DNA of 64,000 bases from Ochrovirga pacifica. Lineage in GTDB: Bacteria > Bacteroidota > Bacteroidia > Flavobacteriales > Flavobacteriaceae. The translations under genes were made by a program, and so were the position numbers. Position 1 is the first letter of the stretch, and every line of letters begins with the position of its first letter. Positions 52,787-63,973 of this stretch are shown piece after piece. The stretch spans positions 97,257-161,256 of the forward strand of contig NZ_AFPK01000026.1 of assembly GCF_000220525.1 (NCBI RefSeq), read 5' to 3'. The notes beneath the pieces were generated by a model. The model saw only the letters and a list, made by a program, of their open reading frames with translations. It had not been told where the DNA came from and searched no databases.

Positions 52787-53866
52787 TTATATATTTGCTT
52801 CTCCTAATTCTTTTAATTTCTCTGTATTTTCAGTCAACTTCAACTCATCAATAATTTTTTGAATATCTCCATTAACAATATTACTTAAATCGTACAATGT
52901 TAAACCAATTCTGTGTTCGGTAACTCGACCTTGTGGGTAATTGTAGGTTCTAATTTTTGCCGATCGATCTCCTGAACTTACCATTGTTTTACGCTGAGCA
53001 GCATCGGCCTCTAATTTTTTTGCCAACTCCATTTCGTAAATACGAGAACGCAATACTTTCATGGCTTTGTCTTTGTTTTTATGTTGAGATTTTTGATCCT
53101 GACATTGAGCCACAATTCCTGTAGGAATGTGTGTTAAACGAACTGCAGAATACGTAGTGTTTACCGACTGACCTCCAGGCCCTGAAGAACAAAAGTAATC
53201 CACACGCACATCTGCATTGTTAATTTCTACATCAAATTCTTCAGCTTCTGGCAATACCATTACCGTTGCTGCAGACGTATGTACACGACCTTGGGTTTCT
53301 GTTTGCGGTACTCTTTGCACACGGTGCACTCCTGATTCAAATTTTAAATCTCCGTACACATCTTCTCCTGTTACACTAAAAATTACTTCTTTAAATCCTC
53401 CAGAGGTTCCTTCTGCTATGTCTTCTACTTCGGTTTTCCAGCCTCTTGTAGAAGCATACTTGGTATACATTCTGTACAAATCTCCTGCAAAAATACTTGC
53501 CTCATCCCCTCCTGTACCTGCACGAATCTCTACAATAACGTTTTTAGCATCTTCTGGATCTTTGGGTATTAGCATAAATTTAATTTCCTCTTCTAACTGA
53601 GGTAATTTCTCGTTGGCTTCTTCCATTTCCATTTTTGCCATCTCTACCATTTCTGCATCAGAACCATCGGCAATAATTTCTTTGGCTTCTTCTATATTGG
53701 CTAGTAAGCTTTCGTACTCTGTTCCTTTTTTTACAACTTTATTAAGATCTTTAAATTCTTTATTTAGTTTGGCATAACGTTTTTGATCCATAATAACATC
53801 TGGCTGGATTATTAAATCTGATACTTCATCAAAACGTTGCTTTACGATCTTTATCTTATCTAACAT
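52787..53866 (-). CDS. prfA: Peptide chain release factor 1
   Basis: 359 residues from the ATG at 53866 ([18 protein letters not shown]). The longer reading from 53965 runs through the promoter and upstream terminator. The GGQ motif is in [15 protein letters not shown]. The stop-codon-reading PxT motif is PQT in [18 protein letters not shown]. It ends translation at UAA and UAG. A possible -7 box (TAATTTTG on the minus strand, 53894-53887) lies 21 nt upstream. Confidence 0.97.
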   Translation of the reverse strand: MLDKIKIVKQRFDEVSDLIIQPDVIMDQKRYAKLNKEFKDLNKVVKKGTEYESLLANIEEAKEIIADGSDAEMVEMAKMEMEEANEKLPQLEEEIKFMLIPKDPEDAKNVIVEIRAGTGGDEASIFAGDLYRMYTKYASTRGWKTEVEDIAEGTSGGFKEVIFSVTGEDVYGDLKFESGVHRVQRVPQTETQGRVHTSAATVMVLPEAEEFDVEINNADVRVDYFCSSGPGGQSVNTTYSAVRLTHIPTGIVAQCQDQKSQHKNKDKAMKVLRSRIYEMELAKKLEADAAQRKTMVSSGDRSAKIRTYNYPQGRVTEHRIGLTLYDLSNIVNGDIQKIIDELKLTENTEKLKELGEANI

Positions 53867-53949
53867 ATTCTGTTTTTTGTAGTGTGCAAAATTACAATTA
53901 AAAATTGACATGTTATATATTATTCTATTTGCCAACAAAAAATCAATTC

Positions 53950-53985
53950 CATAAAAAAATCCCAAAACAAATTGCTTTGGGATTT
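53950..53985 (-). terminator. Terminator of the DUF4293 gene
   Basis: A 10-bp perfect stem (53957-53966 with 53976-53985, AAATCCCAAA/TTTGGGATTT) with a 9-nt loop and a minus-strand T run. It is 31 nt past the DUF4293 stop. Confidence 0.85.
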
Positions 53986-54015
53986 AGTCGCACTAAATAA
54001 ACTAAGATGTTAAGC

Positions 54016-54450
54016 TTATCGTAATCTATCTACAGATTTTACAAGATCTTCGTCTTTCTTTATTGCTTTGTTTGCCATGACTAGCAACACAATGGCAGGA
54101 ATAGAAAAATACATCCCAATACCCTTCTCAGAAATGGCTGTTTCTCCAGGTAAGTTCATAGATAAATAAATCAATACGCCTAATATATAGAAGTTAAAAA
54201 GGATATTTACACGGTTTATTACAAACTGGTTTTGTCTGTTTTTGTAGCTAAAAACAGCTATTAAACACAAAATTGCAGAGGCTACGTGAACAAATCCTAG
54301 AGATTTTATAATTGTTGATGTATTAGAAAATGTATGGGGCAAGTTTAATGGTTCTCCTAAATTTAATTCAAAAAACGGCACAAAAAAAGGAAGCACTCCT
54401 ACAAACAAGAAAGCTATGAATAAATACAATGTTTGAATTCTTTGAATCAT
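54016..54450 (-). CDS. DUF4293 family membrane protein
   Basis: 144 residues with four membrane helices: TLYLFIAFLFVGVLPFFVPF, LGFVHVASAILCLIAVFSY, VNILFNFYILGVLIYLSM and MYFSIPAIVLLVMANKAI. The start MIQRIQTLYLF is the family's typical opening. It is found throughout Bacteroidota, often beside rho as here, and has no known function. It is divergent from rho. A possible -7 box TAAATTTG lies on the minus strand at 54477-54470. Confidence 0.88.
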   Translation of the reverse strand: MIQRIQTLYLFIAFLFVGVLPFFVPFFELNLGEPLNLPHTFSNTSTIIKSLGFVHVASAILCLIAVFSYKNRQNQFVINRVNILFNFYILGVLIYLSMNLPGETAISEKGIGMYFSIPAIVLLVMANKAIKKDEDLVKSVDRLR

Positions 54451-54501
54451 TTTTTTCTAATAACGATCACAAATTTACACTTTCTTTTTATTATTAAAGA
54501 C

Positions 54502-54530
54502 TTTGTCAGATAAAAAAAAAGCTATATTTG
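54502..54530 (+). promoter_or_regulatory. Promoter of rho
   Basis: TTTG at 54502-54505 and TATATTTG at 54523-54530 with a 17-nt spacer. A 12-bp perfect palindrome, GCTTAATTAAGC (54536-54547), lies on the expected transcription start. It leaves a leader of roughly 145 nt before the rho ATG. Confidence 0.65.
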
Positions 54531-54684
54531 TCTCGGCTTAATTAAGCTTTTATAGCACAAACACTTACATGCTACCTTTTTTTCAACAAAGAAACAAACA
54601 CATAATTTATCTCTTTTAAATTCATCAAAATATAAATTCAATTTTAAGAGAATTTTATAATTTAATTCACTTTATACATTTTAC

Positions 54685-56307
54685 ATGTTAGAAATTTCTC
54701 AGTTAAAAGCTAAAACGCTTGCAGATTTGCACGAGATTGCAAAAACTATTGGATTAAAAAAAGTCAGTCAATTAAAAAAACAAGATTTAATATACCGAAT
54801 CTTAGACGAACAAGCTGCCCATACAGCATCAAACCAGGAAAAAGCAACGACTTCTAACGACACTCCTCCTGCTAAAGAAGAAAAAAAAGAACCTGAAAAA
54901 CCTGCAACCAAAAGAACACGCGCTAGAGTTGCAAAAAAGGAAGCTACTGCAACTGAAGAAAACAAAAACGATACAGTAAACACACCTGCTAACAAACCTA
55001 AAAGGAGAGTTAGCAAACCGAATCCTCCACAAGCAGAAAGCCCTAGTAATGTAGAAAAAGAGGAAGCAAAAACCACTAACGATTCTAAAAGTTCAAACCA
55101 CAAGAACAACCAAAACAACAATCACCGTAAAAACACTGCTAGAAACAACAAAAATAACAAAGGTAAAAGTTTAAAAGACCCTAATTACGAGTTTGATGGA
55201 ATTATAGAAAGTGAAGGAGTTTTAGAAATGATGCCAGACGGTTATGGTTTTCTAAGATCTTCGGACTACAACTACCTTTCTTCTCCTGATGATATTTATG
55301 TTTCTCAATCTCAAATTAAATTGTTTGGATTAAAAACAGGAGACACTGTAAAAGGAAATGTTAGACCTCCCAAAGAAGGAGAAAAGTATTTTCCATTGAT
55401 TCGTGTTTCTAAAATCAACGGGCTATCGCCTAAAGAAGTTAGAGACCGTGTTTCTTTTGAGCACCTAACCCCTTTGTTTCCTGATGAAAAATTTAAACTT
55501 TCTAATGGAAAAAGCTCTTTATCTACAAGAATCATTGATTTATTTGCTCCTATAGGTAAAGGACAACGTGGTATGATTGTAGCACAGCCCAAAACAGGTA
55601 AAACAATGCTCCTAAAAGACATTGCCAATGCAATTGCCAAAAATCATCCTGAAGTTTACCAGTTGGTATTGTTAATTGACGAAAGACCTGAAGAAGTAAC
55701 CGATATGCAACGTAGCGTAAGAGGCGAAGTAGTAGCATCTACCTTTGACGAACCTGCCGAAAAACACGTAAAAGTTGCCAACATTGTTTTAGAAAAAGCC
55801 AAGCGTTTGGTAGAATGCGGACATGATGTTGTAATCCTCTTAGACTCCATCACCCGTTTGGCTAGAGCTTACAACACTGTTGCCCCTGCATCAGGTAAAA
55901 TTTTATCAGGAGGTATTGATGCCAACGCATTACACAAACCTAAACGTTTTTTTGGTGCTGCCAGAAATATTGAAGGAGGTGGTTCTTTAAGTATTATTGC
56001 CACAGCCTTAACAGAAACAGGTTCAAAAATGGATGAAGTTATTTTTGAAGAATTTAAAGGTACTGGAAATATGGAACTTCAACTAGAAAGAAACATTGCT
56101 AACCGAAGAATTTACCCTGCTATCGACTTGATAAAATCTAGTACTCGTAGAGACGATTTATTATTAGACGACAAGACTGTACAACGCATGTGGGTATTGC
56201 GAAAATACTTGGCAGACATGAATCCTGTAGAAGCCATGGAGTTTATAAGAGACCGTATTAAAACATCCATTAACAACGAAGAGTTTTTAATTTCTATGAA
56301 TGGATAA
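54685..56307 (+). CDS. rho: Transcription termination factor Rho
   Basis: 540 residues, longer than the 419 of E. coli Rho because of a low-complexity insert from about 48 to 165 rich in Lys, Asn, Glu and Ala. The N-terminal helical part is [20 protein letters not shown]. The RNA-binding cold-shock-like domain has [18 protein letters not shown] and [20 protein letters not shown]. The ATPase has Walker [15 protein letters not shown], Walker [17 protein letters not shown], and the Q/R loops around [20 protein letters not shown]. Such inserts are known in Bacteroidota Rho, where they affect RNA binding. Confidence 0.98.
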   Translation: MLEISQLKAKTLADLHEIAKTIGLKKVSQLKKQDLIYRILDEQAAHTASNQEKATTSNDTPPAKEEKKEPEKPATKRTRARVAKKEATATEENKNDTVNTPANKPKRRVSKPNPPQAESPSNVEKEEAKTTNDSKSSNHKNNQNNNHRKNTARNNKNNKGKSLKDPNYEFDGIIESEGVLEMMPDGYGFLRSSDYNYLSSPDDIYVSQSQIKLFGLKTGDTVKGNVRPPKEGEKYFPLIRVSKINGLSPKEVRDRVSFEHLTPLFPDEKFKLSNGKSSLSTRIIDLFAPIGKGQRGMIVAQPKTGKTMLLKDIANAIAKNHPEVYQLVLLIDERPEEVTDMQRSVRGEVVASTFDEPAEKHVKVANIVLEKAKRLVECGHDVVILLDSITRLARAYNTVAPASGKILSGGIDANALHKPKRFFGAARNIEGGGSLSIIATALTETGSKMDEVIFEEFKGTGNMELQLERNIANRRIYPAIDLIKSSTRRDDLLLDDKTVQRMWVLRKYLADMNPVEAMEFIRDRIKTSINNEEFLISMNG

Positions 56308-56331
56308 AATAACATAAAACAACAACAAACT

Positions 56332-56362
56332 AAGACACAACTCTACGTTGTGTCTTTTTTTA
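56332..56362 (+). terminator. Terminator of rho
   Basis: A 10-bp perfect stem (56332-56341 with 56347-56356, AAGACACAAC/GTTGTGTCTT) with a 5-nt loop and a following T run, 24 nt past the stop. Confidence 0.9.
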
Positions 56363-56388
56363 TGCCCTCAACAATAACTAGATATGAC

Positions 56389-56424
56389 ATTTGTTCTGTT
56401 TGTTTAGATATTTGTTCCGTTCAC
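56389..56424. promoter_or_regulatory. Direct repeat ATTTGTTCYGTT, 21-bp spacing, LytTR-like
   Basis: ATTTGTTCTGTT at 56389-56400 and ATTTGTTCCGTT at 56410-56421, 21 bp apart. The parts TCTGTTTGT and TCCGTTCAC resemble the published LytTR half-site pattern ([TA][AC][CA]GTTN[AG][TG], two copies with 12-bp spacing). They lie 52 bp before the ATG of the secreted-protein gene. The regulator is not in this window. Confidence 0.55.
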
Positions 56425-56476
56425 TAAACCCCAATATGTCGTACATTTAATTCATTAACTATAAAACTTTTAACAC

Positions 56477-57526
56477 ATGAAAAAAATTACTTTATTTATT
56501 GCGTTTTTACTAACAACATTGTTTGTAAACGCACAAACTACTATTAGCATTACCGACATTAATGGTTCTACAGTTGCAGATTATTTTACTGCAAACCCTA
56601 ACTTAGACAGTGGTACAGTACTAAACATAACCGTTGAATACAAGGATGTAGTAGCTGGAACCGACAATCTTGTTATTAGATTATTAAATAACTGGGCTGA
56701 AATAGCAGGCACCAAACAAACACAAACTGTTGCAAGCAGCACTACAGCTGCTACTACAACTTTTTCCATTACAATACCTTCTATTAATCCTGGAATTGAC
56801 CCTGCAAGAATTCAAGTTCGTGCTTCTAAAATAGGAGGTGGATTTCAAAATCACGCACCAGCTACCTTTGCTATCAACGCAGACGAAAGCGTAGAGGTTA
56901 GTGCTGAAGCTACAATCTCTACTATAAACAGCGTTTCTCCTTCAAATTACCATACTAGCATAGGTGGTTCAGGAGCAAGCACTAATGGTGTAATCACAGA
57001 AGGAACTACACTTAGCTTTGGCGTAAACTTTACAGCATTAAAAAAAGATCCTGCTAGAGATAATCTTGACCTAAGAGTGAGATTTCTTACAAACGGATAC
57101 GCTACTATTCCTGAAATTCCAGAGGGAACAACTACAGTAACAAATAGTGCTACAGAACAATCTACTACAGTTAGTTTAACTATTCCAGATATTTCTGAAA
57201 GCATTATCGGAGCAAGAATACAAGTAGTTGCTTATGGCTACAACGGAAGTGAAGATGCTACAATATTTAGTTATGTTAGTCCAGAACTTTTTGATATAGA
57301 TGCTACTACTTTATCTACTAGTAAACTTGTTTTAGAAGGAGTTACTGTAAACGCTAACTCAATTTCTTTTAATACAGAACATGCAAACGATAGTTACACA
57401 ATTTACAACATTATTGGGCAATCTATCAAAGCAGGAAAAGTAGAGAGCCAAGTAAACATTGCTGACTTAGCAAATGGAGTTTACATCTTAACAACAGACA
57501 AGGGTTCCTTAAAATTTGTAAAATAA
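56477..57526 (+). CDS. T9SS type A sorting domain-containing secreted protein
   Basis: 349 residues. Signal peptide MKKITLFIAFLLTTLFVNAQ. Two homologous beta-rich repeats follow, one about 40-140 (GTVLNITVEYKDV, NLVIRLLNNWAEIAG, ITIPSINPGIDPARIQVRAS) and one about 172-272 (GTTLSFGVNFTALKK, NLDLRVRFLTNG, LTIPDISESIIGARIQVVAY). The last ~70 residues are a type A sorting domain (YTIYNIIGQSIKAGKV, IADLANGVYILTTDKGSLKF) for export by the type IX system to the cell surface. I see no catalytic motif. A binding or adhesion role is a guess. Confidence 0.88.
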   Translation: MKKITLFIAFLLTTLFVNAQTTISITDINGSTVADYFTANPNLDSGTVLNITVEYKDVVAGTDNLVIRLLNNWAEIAGTKQTQTVASSTTAATTTFSITIPSINPGIDPARIQVRASKIGGGFQNHAPATFAINADESVEVSAEATISTINSVSPSNYHTSIGGSGASTNGVITEGTTLSFGVNFTALKKDPARDNLDLRVRFLTNGYATIPEIPEGTTTVTNSATEQSTTVSLTIPDISESIIGARIQVVAYGYNGSEDATIFSYVSPELFDIDATTLSTSKLVLEGVTVNANSISFNTEHANDSYTIYNIIGQSIKAGKVESQVNIADLANGVYILTTDKGSLKFVK

Positions 57527-57565
57527 CACACAATTTTTACGCATTTTTTTTGAACTAAGACTTAT

Positions 57566-57602
57566 AAAACTGCTAGTTTCCATGGAGACTAGCAGTTTTT
57601 TA
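57566..57602 (+). terminator. Terminator of the T9SS gene
   Basis: A 12-bp perfect stem (57566-57577 with 57588-57599, AAAACTGCTAGT/ACTAGCAGTTTT) with a 10-nt loop and T run. Confidence 0.9.
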
Positions 57603-57750
57603 ATACACTTTCTTATGGTTTTTAACAGCAAAACCTATTTTTTTTCAACACTTATAATACATACTGATTCTAAATAACCTAATCAACTACAAAACAAGCA
57701 TTTATGCCAAAGTGCTGAAAAATAGCTTTTAAGCATGATTTAGAACTCAA

Positions 57751-57802
57751 AAAAAACAAGTATCAAAAATTATCACATTATCAATATCAAAACTTGTTTT
57801 TT
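57751..57802. repeat. Long-loop inverted repeat upstream of gltB
   Basis: An 11-bp perfect stem (57751-57761 AAAAAACAAGT, 57792-57802 ACTTGTTTTTT) enclosing 30 nt with several TATCA words. It is within the 387-nt gap before gltB (57527-57913), which otherwise holds a terminator and the gltB promoter. It could be a second terminator or an upstream regulator site. Confidence 0.4.
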
Positions 57803-57862
57803 AAGAATTTCACAACAATCAAAAGATTATTCAAAAACAAAGTCATACATAATGATACTTTG

Positions 57863-57893
57863 TTTGTAATTCATATATAAATGCGTAATTTTG
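57863..57893 (+). promoter_or_regulatory. Promoter of gltB
   Basis: A textbook Bacteroidota promoter: TTTG at 57863-57866, exactly 19 nt, then TAATTTTG at 57886-57893. It ends 20 nt before the gltB ATG. Confidence 0.85.
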
Positions 57894-57913
57894 TAACCCT
57901 ATATTTTTAGAAT

Positions 57914-60900
57914 ATGATACAAAAACAAGGACTTTATTTACCAGAATTTGAGCATGAGAACTGTGGTGCTGGTTTTATCTGTAACCTTAAAGGTGAAAAA
58001 ACCAACCAAATTATCCACGATGCCTTAGAAATCTTAGTGAAATTGGAACACCGTGGTGGTGTTAGTGCAGATGGAAGAACAGGAGATGGTGCTGGGCTGC
58101 TTATTGACATTCCTCACGACTACTTTAAAAGAGTATGTGACTTTAACCTACCTGAAGCAAGACAATATGCTGTAGGGATGGTTTTTTTGCCAAAAAAACA
58201 AAATCAATATCAGTTCTGTAAATCAGAATTCGAAAAAGAAATTAAAGCACAAGGTTTAGAAATTTTAGGATGGAGAACAGTTCCTGTAGATTCTACTCAA
58301 TTAGGAGAAATAGCTTTGGCTTCTGAACCAAATATCGAGCAAATTTTTATTGCACAAGGAGGTTTAGAAGAAAATATTTTTAGAGCTAAATTATATGCTG
58401 CTCGTAAAATTACAGAGCATACTATCAGAAACTCTAAAATGTCTGAAGCTGACTATTTCTATCTACCAAGTTTATCAAACACTACACTTATCTACAAAGG
58501 TATTATTATGCCTGAGGATATTGGTCCTTACTACACGGACTTACAACAACCCGATTTGGTAACAAGATTGGCTTTGGTACACCAACGTTTCTCTACCAAC
58601 ACTATGCCTGCTTGGGAATTGGCTCAACCTTTTAGATTCTTGTGTCAAAATGGTGAAATCAATACCCTAAGAGGTAATGTATCTAGAATGCGTGTTCGCG
58701 AAGAAATTATGAAGTCTGGAGTTTTTGGTGATCAAATTGAAAAATTATTCCCAATTATTTTACCAGGAAAATCAGATTCAGCTTCGATGGATATGTCTGT
58801 TGAATTGTTGACCTTAACAGGGCGTTCATTACCAGAAGTTATGATGATGACCATTCCTGAAGCATGGGAAAAACATGCAACCATGTCTGAAGATAGAAAA
58901 GCATTCTACGAATACAATTCTTGTATTATGGAGCCTTGGGATGGGCCTGCATCGGTTCCTTTTACAGATGGTGACTATGTAGGTGCCTTATTAGACCGTA
59001 ACGGATTAAGACCTTCTCGTTACACGGTTACAAAGAGCGGAAAATTAATCATGTCATCGGAAGTAGGAGTAGTAGACATTGCCCCCTCTGATATTCAATC
59101 TCACGGACGTTTAGAGCCTGGAAAAATGTTCTTGGTAGACATGAACGAAGGTAGAATTATTGATGATGAAGAAATAAAAAATAAAATTGTTTCTGAAAGA
59201 CCCTATAAAAAATGGTTAAAAGAAAACAGTTTACAGTTAAGAAACGTACCAAACAACAACGAGGCTTGCCCTATTGAAACCCTAGACTTAAAAACTAGAC
59301 AACGTTTGTACAACTACACTATTGAAGATATTCAGGAGGTAATTGTACCAATGGCTCAGGATGGAAAAGAAGCCTTAGGTTCTATGGGTATTGACACTCC
59401 TATGGCTGTATTATCGGACAAACCTCAATTGATCTCTAATTACTTTAAGCAATTGTTTGCTCAGGTTACCAATCCACCTTTGGATGGAATTAGAGAGGAA
59501 GTGGTAACTGATATCAGTTTGGCTTTAGGTCACGATAAAAATATTTTTGACATCACACCAGAACAATGTCATAAATTAAGAATTCAGAATCCTGTTATTT
59601 CTAACAACGATTTAGAAAAAATACGTCACATAGAAGTAGAAGGATTTAAAGCAGCAACCATTCAGATTTTATACGATAAAGAAAAAGGAATGAATGGTTT
59701 AGAGGATGCCTTAGAAACCATTATTACTCAAATATCTAAAAAAGTAGATAATGGAGTAAACATCATTATCTTATCTGATAGAGGTGCTAAAAAAGGAATG
59801 GCTCCTATTCCTGCATTGTTAGCTTGTTCTTATGTTCATCACCAAATGAACCGTTTGCGTAAGCGTTCTTACTTTGATATTGTTATTGAATCTGCAGAAC
59901 CTCGTGAACCACATCATTTTGCCACTTTATTTGGATACGGTGCATCGGCTATTAACCCTTACATGGTAAACGAAATTATTCGTCAACAAGTAAAAGAAGG
60001 ATTTATTAAGCTAGATGAACAAAAAGCTGTTGATAACTTTAACAAAGCAATTGGTAAAGGAATCTTAAAGATTATGAACAAAATAGGAATCTCTACACTA
60101 CATTCGTACAGAGGTTCTCAAATTTTTGAGATTGTTGGTTTCAATTCAGAATTTGTTAATAAATACTTCCCGTACACTGCATCTAGAATTGAAGGTATTG
60201 GATTGTATGAAATTGAAAAAGAAATCAACGAAAGATACAAATACGCATATCCTGATACTTACATCGACAAACGTTTAGGACTAAACATTGGAGGTGATTA
60301 CAGATGGAGACGTAATGGTGAACGTCATATTTTTAATCCTACTACAGTTGCTAAATTGCAACAAGCAGTAAGGTTAAGTGATCAAAAATCTTATGATGTT
60401 TATAAAAATGCAATCAACAAACAATCTAAAAACTTGTTGACCATTCGTGGATTGTTTGAGTTTAACAACTTAGACCCTATTCCATTAGATGAAGTAGAAC
60501 CATGGACAGAAATTGTTAAACGTTTTAAAACGGGAGCAATGTCTTATGGATCTATTTCTCGTGAAGCCCACGAAAACTTAGCAATAGCTATGAACCGTTT
60601 GGGAGGAAAGTCTAACTCTGGAGAAGGAGGAGAAGACAGAAGACGTTTCCAACCAGATGCAAACGGAGACAATAAAAACTCAGCAATTAAACAAGTTGCT
60701 TCTGGTCGTTTTGGAGTTACTTCTCACTATTTAAGTTCTGCCAAAGAGATTCAGATAAAAATGGCTCAAGGAGCAAAACCTGGAGAAGGAGGACAATTAC
60801 CAGGACAAAAAGTATTGCCTTGGATTGCCGATGCTCGTAACTCGACTCCTTTTGTAGGATTGATTTCACCACCACCTCACCACGATATTTACTCTATTGA

Positions 60901-62416
60901 AGATTTAGCACAGCTAATTTATGACTTAAAGAATGCCAATAGAGAAGCTAGAATCAATGTAAAATTGGTGTCAGAAGTTGGAGTAGGAACGATTGCTGCC
61001 GGAGTTTCTAAAGCAAAAGCTGATGTAGTATTGATTTCTGGTTATGACGGAGGTACTGGAGCTTCTCCATTAACTTCATTAAAACACGCTGGTTTACCAT
61101 GGGAACTTGGATTGGCTGAAGCACAACAAACATTAGTTTTGAACAACTTACGTTCTCGTATTGTTGTAGAATGTGATGGTCAGTTAAAAACAGGACGTGA
61201 TGTTGCTATTGCCGCTTTATTAGGTGCTGAAGAATTTGGATTTGCAACTGCTCCGTTGGTAGCTTCTGGATGTATTATGATGCGTAAGTGTCACTTAAAC
61301 ACTTGTCCAGTAGGGATTGCTACTCAAGATAAAGAATTACGTAAAAACTTTAAGGGTACCCCAGAACACGTCATCAACTTCTTCTATTATGTTGCCAATG
61401 AGTTAAGAGAAATCATGGCTCAATTAGGATTCCGTACTATGGATGAAATGATTGGTCAAACTCAAAAAATAAATGCGAACAAGGCTATTGAGCATTACAA
61501 AGCTAAAGGATTGGACTTGTCTGCTATTTTACATCAACCAGCAGGGTATAGTGACTTACCTGTAAAAAATACAGAACAACAAGATCACAACCTAGACAAT
61601 GTATTAGACTTCGAAATATTAAAAGATGCTCACCCTGCAATCTACAGAAAAGAAGAAACTACCTTAACTTACAATATTAAAAATACAGACCGATCTGTAG
61701 GAGCTATTGTATCAAACGAAATTTCTAAAATTTACGGTCACCTAGGATTGCCAGAAGACACTCTAAACTTAAACTTTACAGGTTCTGCAGGGCAAAGTTT
61801 AGGAGCTTTTGGTGCTCATGGAATTACCTACACTGTAGAAGGAAACACAAACGATTATTTAGGTAAAGGACTTTCAGGAGGAAAAATTATTGTTAAAAAA
61901 CCTGCACAAGCAGACTTTATAGCCGAGGAAAACATTATTGTAGGAAACGTTTGTTTGTTTGGAGCTGTAAAAGGTGAAGCTTTCATAAACGGTATCGCAG
62001 GAGAACGTTTTGCGGTACGTAATTCTGGAGCTACTGCCGTTGTAGAAGGAGTTGGAGACCATGGATGTGAATACATGACAGGAGGTAGAATTGTGGTTTT
62101 AGGAAAAACAGGAAGAAACTTTGCTGCAGGTATGAGTGGTGGTTACGCGTATGTATTAAATGAATCTGGACAATTTACCAACGGATTGTGTAATGAAGAA
62201 ACCATTGATTTTGATCCAATTACAGAAGAAGATGCTGCAGAATTAAAAGGATTGATCCAAAAACACGTAGCTTATACAGGAAGTAACAAAGGAAAGCAAT
62301 TACTTGCTGACTGGGATAATAATTTAAAAACGTTTGTAAAAGTAATGCCTAAAGAATACAAAGTGGCTTTAGAAAGAATTGCAAACGAAGAACCAATGGT
62401 TGAAGAATTAGTTTAA
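57914..62416 (+). CDS. gltB: Glutamate synthase large subunit
   Basis: 1500 residues, full length. The class II amidotransferase nucleophile is Cys17 in [11 protein letters not shown], after a 16-residue propeptide. The central and FMN-binding synthase domains show the [26 protein letters not shown] and [13 protein letters not shown] segments. The 3Fe-4S cysteines lie in [15 protein letters not shown]. The C-terminal beta-helix has [21 protein letters not shown]. With GltD it makes two glutamates from glutamine and 2-oxoglutarate. Confidence 0.98.
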   Translation: MIQKQGLYLPEFEHENCGAGFICNLKGEKTNQIIHDALEILVKLEHRGGVSADGRTGDGAGLLIDIPHDYFKRVCDFNLPEARQYAVGMVFLPKKQNQYQFCKSEFEKEIKAQGLEILGWRTVPVDSTQLGEIALASEPNIEQIFIAQGGLEENIFRAKLYAARKITEHTIRNSKMSEADYFYLPSLSNTTLIYKGIIMPEDIGPYYTDLQQPDLVTRLALVHQRFSTNTMPAWELAQPFRFLCQNGEINTLRGNVSRMRVREEIMKSGVFGDQIEKLFPIILPGKSDSASMDMSVELLTLTGRSLPEVMMMTIPEAWEKHATMSEDRKAFYEYNSCIMEPWDGPASVPFTDGDYVGALLDRNGLRPSRYTVTKSGKLIMSSEVGVVDIAPSDIQSHGRLEPGKMFLVDMNEGRIIDDEEIKNKIVSERPYKKWLKENSLQLRNVPNNNEACPIETLDLKTRQRLYNYTIEDIQEVIVPMAQDGKEALGSMGIDTPMAVLSDKPQLISNYFKQLFAQVTNPPLDGIREEVVTDISLALGHDKNIFDITPEQCHKLRIQNPVISNNDLEKIRHIEVEGFKAATIQILYDKEKGMNGLEDALETIITQISKKVDNGVNIIILSDRGAKKGMAPIPALLACSYVHHQMNRLRKRSYFDIVIESAEPREPHHFATLFGYGASAINPYMVNEIIRQQVKEGFIKLDEQKAVDNFNKAIGKGILKIMNKIGISTLHSYRGSQIFEIVGFNSEFVNKYFPYTASRIEGIGLYEIEKEINERYKYAYPDTYIDKRLGLNIGGDYRWRRNGERHIFNPTTVAKLQQAVRLSDQKSYDVYKNAINKQSKNLLTIRGLFEFNNLDPIPLDEVEPWTEIVKRFKTGAMSYGSISREAHENLAIAMNRLGGKSNSGEGGEDRRRFQPDANGDNKNSAIKQVASGRFGVTSHYLSSAKEIQIKMAQGAKPGEGGQLPGQKVLPWIADARNSTPFVGLISPPPHHDIYSIEDLAQLIYDLKNANREARINVKLVSEVGVGTIAAGVSKAKADVVLISGYDGGTGASPLTSLKHAGLPWELGLAEAQQTLVLNNLRSRIVVECDGQLKTGRDVAIAALLGAEEFGFATAPLVASGCIMMRKCHLNTCPVGIATQDKELRKNFKGTPEHVINFFYYVANELREIMAQLGFRTMDEMIGQTQKINANKAIEHYKAKGLDLSAILHQPAGYSDLPVKNTEQQDHNLDNVLDFEILKDAHPAIYRKEETTLTYNIKNTDRSVGAIVSNEISKIYGHLGLPEDTLNLNFTGSAGQSLGAFGAHGITYTVEGNTNDYLGKGLSGGKIIVKKPAQADFIAEENIIVGNVCLFGAVKGEAFINGIAGERFAVRNSGATAVVEGVGDHGCEYMTGGRIVVLGKTGRNFAAGMSGGYAYVLNESGQFTNGLCNEETIDFDPITEEDAAELKGLIQKHVAYTGSNKGKQLLADWDNNLKTFVKVMPKEYKVALERIANEEPMVEELV

Positions 62417-62419
62417 TTG

Positions 62420-62479
62420 GTATATCGTAAATAGTACACAGTTATTAATACTTTGTACTATTTACTTTGTACTTAGTAC
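62420..62479. repeat. Heptad-word hairpin, gltB-gltD spacer
   Basis: GTATATC, GTAAATA, GTACACA, GTTATTA in 7-nt phase at 62420, 62427, 62434, 62441. The other side has TTAATAC, TTTGTAC, TATTTAC, TTTGTAC, TTAGTAC at 62445, 62452, 62459, 62466, 62473. An 11-bp perfect stem joins 62427-62437 with 62455-62465. Same design as the his-operon spacers, but on the opposite coding strand and over 16 kb away. Confidence 0.88.
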
Positions 62480-62506
62480 TAGTTAAAAACTCATAAAGAT
62501 AATAAT

Positions 62507-63973
62507 ATGGGAAAAGTTACAGGATTTAAAGAATTCGAAAGAAAAGACGAATCGTACAAAGCCGTAGAAGAGCGTGTACAACATTATAAAGAATTTACAG
62601 TTTCGTTAAGTGAAGCTGAAATAACAGAACAAGGATCTCGTTGTATGGATTGTGGAATTCCTTTTTGCCACAGTGGTTGTCCTTTAGGAAACTTAATTCC
62701 AGATTTTAACCACATGGTGCATCAAGGAGAATGGCAAAAAGCTTCATTGATTTTACATTCTACCAACAACTTCCCAGAGTTTACAGGAAGATTGTGTCCA
62801 GCACCTTGTGAAAAATCATGTGTATTAGGAATTATTGAAGATCCTATTTCAATAGAAAACATCGAAAAGAACATTGTTGAACGTGCTTTTAAAGAAGGAT
62901 GGATCAAACCACAAGTACCTAAAAATAGAACTGGAAAAACGGTTGCTGTAGTAGGTTCTGGACCAGCTGGTTTGGCTGCAGCTCAGCAATTGAACAGAGC
63001 TGGACATTTGGTTACTGTTTTTGAAAGAGATGATGAAATCGGAGGATTGTTACGTTATGGTATTCCAAACTTTAAAATGGAAAAACACATTATTGATAGA
63101 CGTGTTGCCATCTTAGAGGCTGAAGGAATTACTTTTAGAGTAAATGCCAATGTAGGTAAAAATGTATCTGTAGAAGAGCTGAAAGCTTTTGATGCAGTAG
63201 TTTTGGCAGGAGGAGCTACCGAAAGACGTTCTTTACCAACTCCTGGAATTGATGCCGATGGAGTGGTACAAGCAATGCACTTCTTAACACAGCAAACCAA
63301 AGTTGTTTTAGGTAAAGAAGTAAAAGATCAAGTATTAGCCACAGACAAACACGTAATTGTAATTGGTGGTGGTGATACAGGTTCTGACTGTGTAGGTACT
63401 TCTAACCGTCAGGGAGCTAAATCGGTTACCAACTTTGAAATTATGCCAAAACCTCCTGGTCATCGTTCGCCATCTACCCCGTGGCCATACTGGCCACTAC
63501 AACTAAAAACATCTACTTCTCATAAAGAAGGATGTGAGCGTAATTGGTTGATTAATACGAAGGAATTTGTAAAAGATGAAAACGGAAAATTAATAGCCTT
63601 AAAAACGGTAAATGTAGAATGGGAAATGGTTCCTGGACAACGTCCTAAACTAATTGAAGTTGAAGGAACCGAAAAAACTTGGCCTTGTGATTTAGCCTTG
63701 TTGGCTTTAGGGTTTACAGGTCCAGAAAATTATTTAGCAGACCAGTTAGGAATAGAAAAAGATGCTCGTTCTAACTACAAGGCTGAATATGGTAAGTACC
63801 AAACCAATGTACCTAATATTTTTGCAGCTGGAGATATGCGTAGAGGACAGTCTTTAATTGTCTGGGCAATTTCTGAAGGTAGAGAATGTGCTAGACAAGT
63901 AGATACTTTCTTAATGGGTAAATCTGATTTACCAACCAAAAATGCTGAGGGTGATTTGGTAGGAATTCAATAA
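62507..63973 (+). CDS. gltD: Glutamate synthase small subunit
   Basis: 488 residues. Fe-S-ligand cysteines occur in CMDCGIPFCHSGCPLGNLIP and CPAPCEKSCVLG. The FAD-binding site is VVGSGPAGLAAAQQLNRAG and the NADPH site is VIVIGGGDTGSDCVGTSNRQ. The end, NIFAAGDMRRGQSLIVWAI, is typical. It passes electrons from NAD(P)H to GltB. It is preceded by a 90-nt spacer with a heptad-word hairpin. Confidence 0.98.
   Translation: MGKVTGFKEFERKDESYKAVEERVQHYKEFTVSLSEAEITEQGSRCMDCGIPFCHSGCPLGNLIPDFNHMVHQGEWQKASLILHSTNNFPEFTGRLCPAPCEKSCVLGIIEDPISIENIEKNIVERAFKEGWIKPQVPKNRTGKTVAVVGSGPAGLAAAQQLNRAGHLVTVFERDDEIGGLLRYGIPNFKMEKHIIDRRVAILEAEGITFRVNANVGKNVSVEELKAFDAVVLAGGATERRSLPTPGIDADGVVQAMHFLTQQTKVVLGKEVKDQVLATDKHVIVIGGGDTGSDCVGTSNRQGAKSVTNFEIMPKPPGHRSPSTPWPYWPLQLKTSTSHKEGCERNWLINTKEFVKDENGKLIALKTVNVEWEMVPGQRPKLIEVEGTEKTWPCDLALLALGFTGPENYLADQLGIEKDARSNYKAEYGKYQTNVPNIFAAGDMRRGQSLIVWAISEGRECARQVDTFLMGKSDLPTKNAEGDLVGIQ

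Noticed and set aside
54768..55121. 117-residue antisense frame within rho
   Set aside because: It is the shadow of the low-complexity Lys/Asn-rich insert of Rho, giving a Leu/Phe/Ser-rich translation without a family match.
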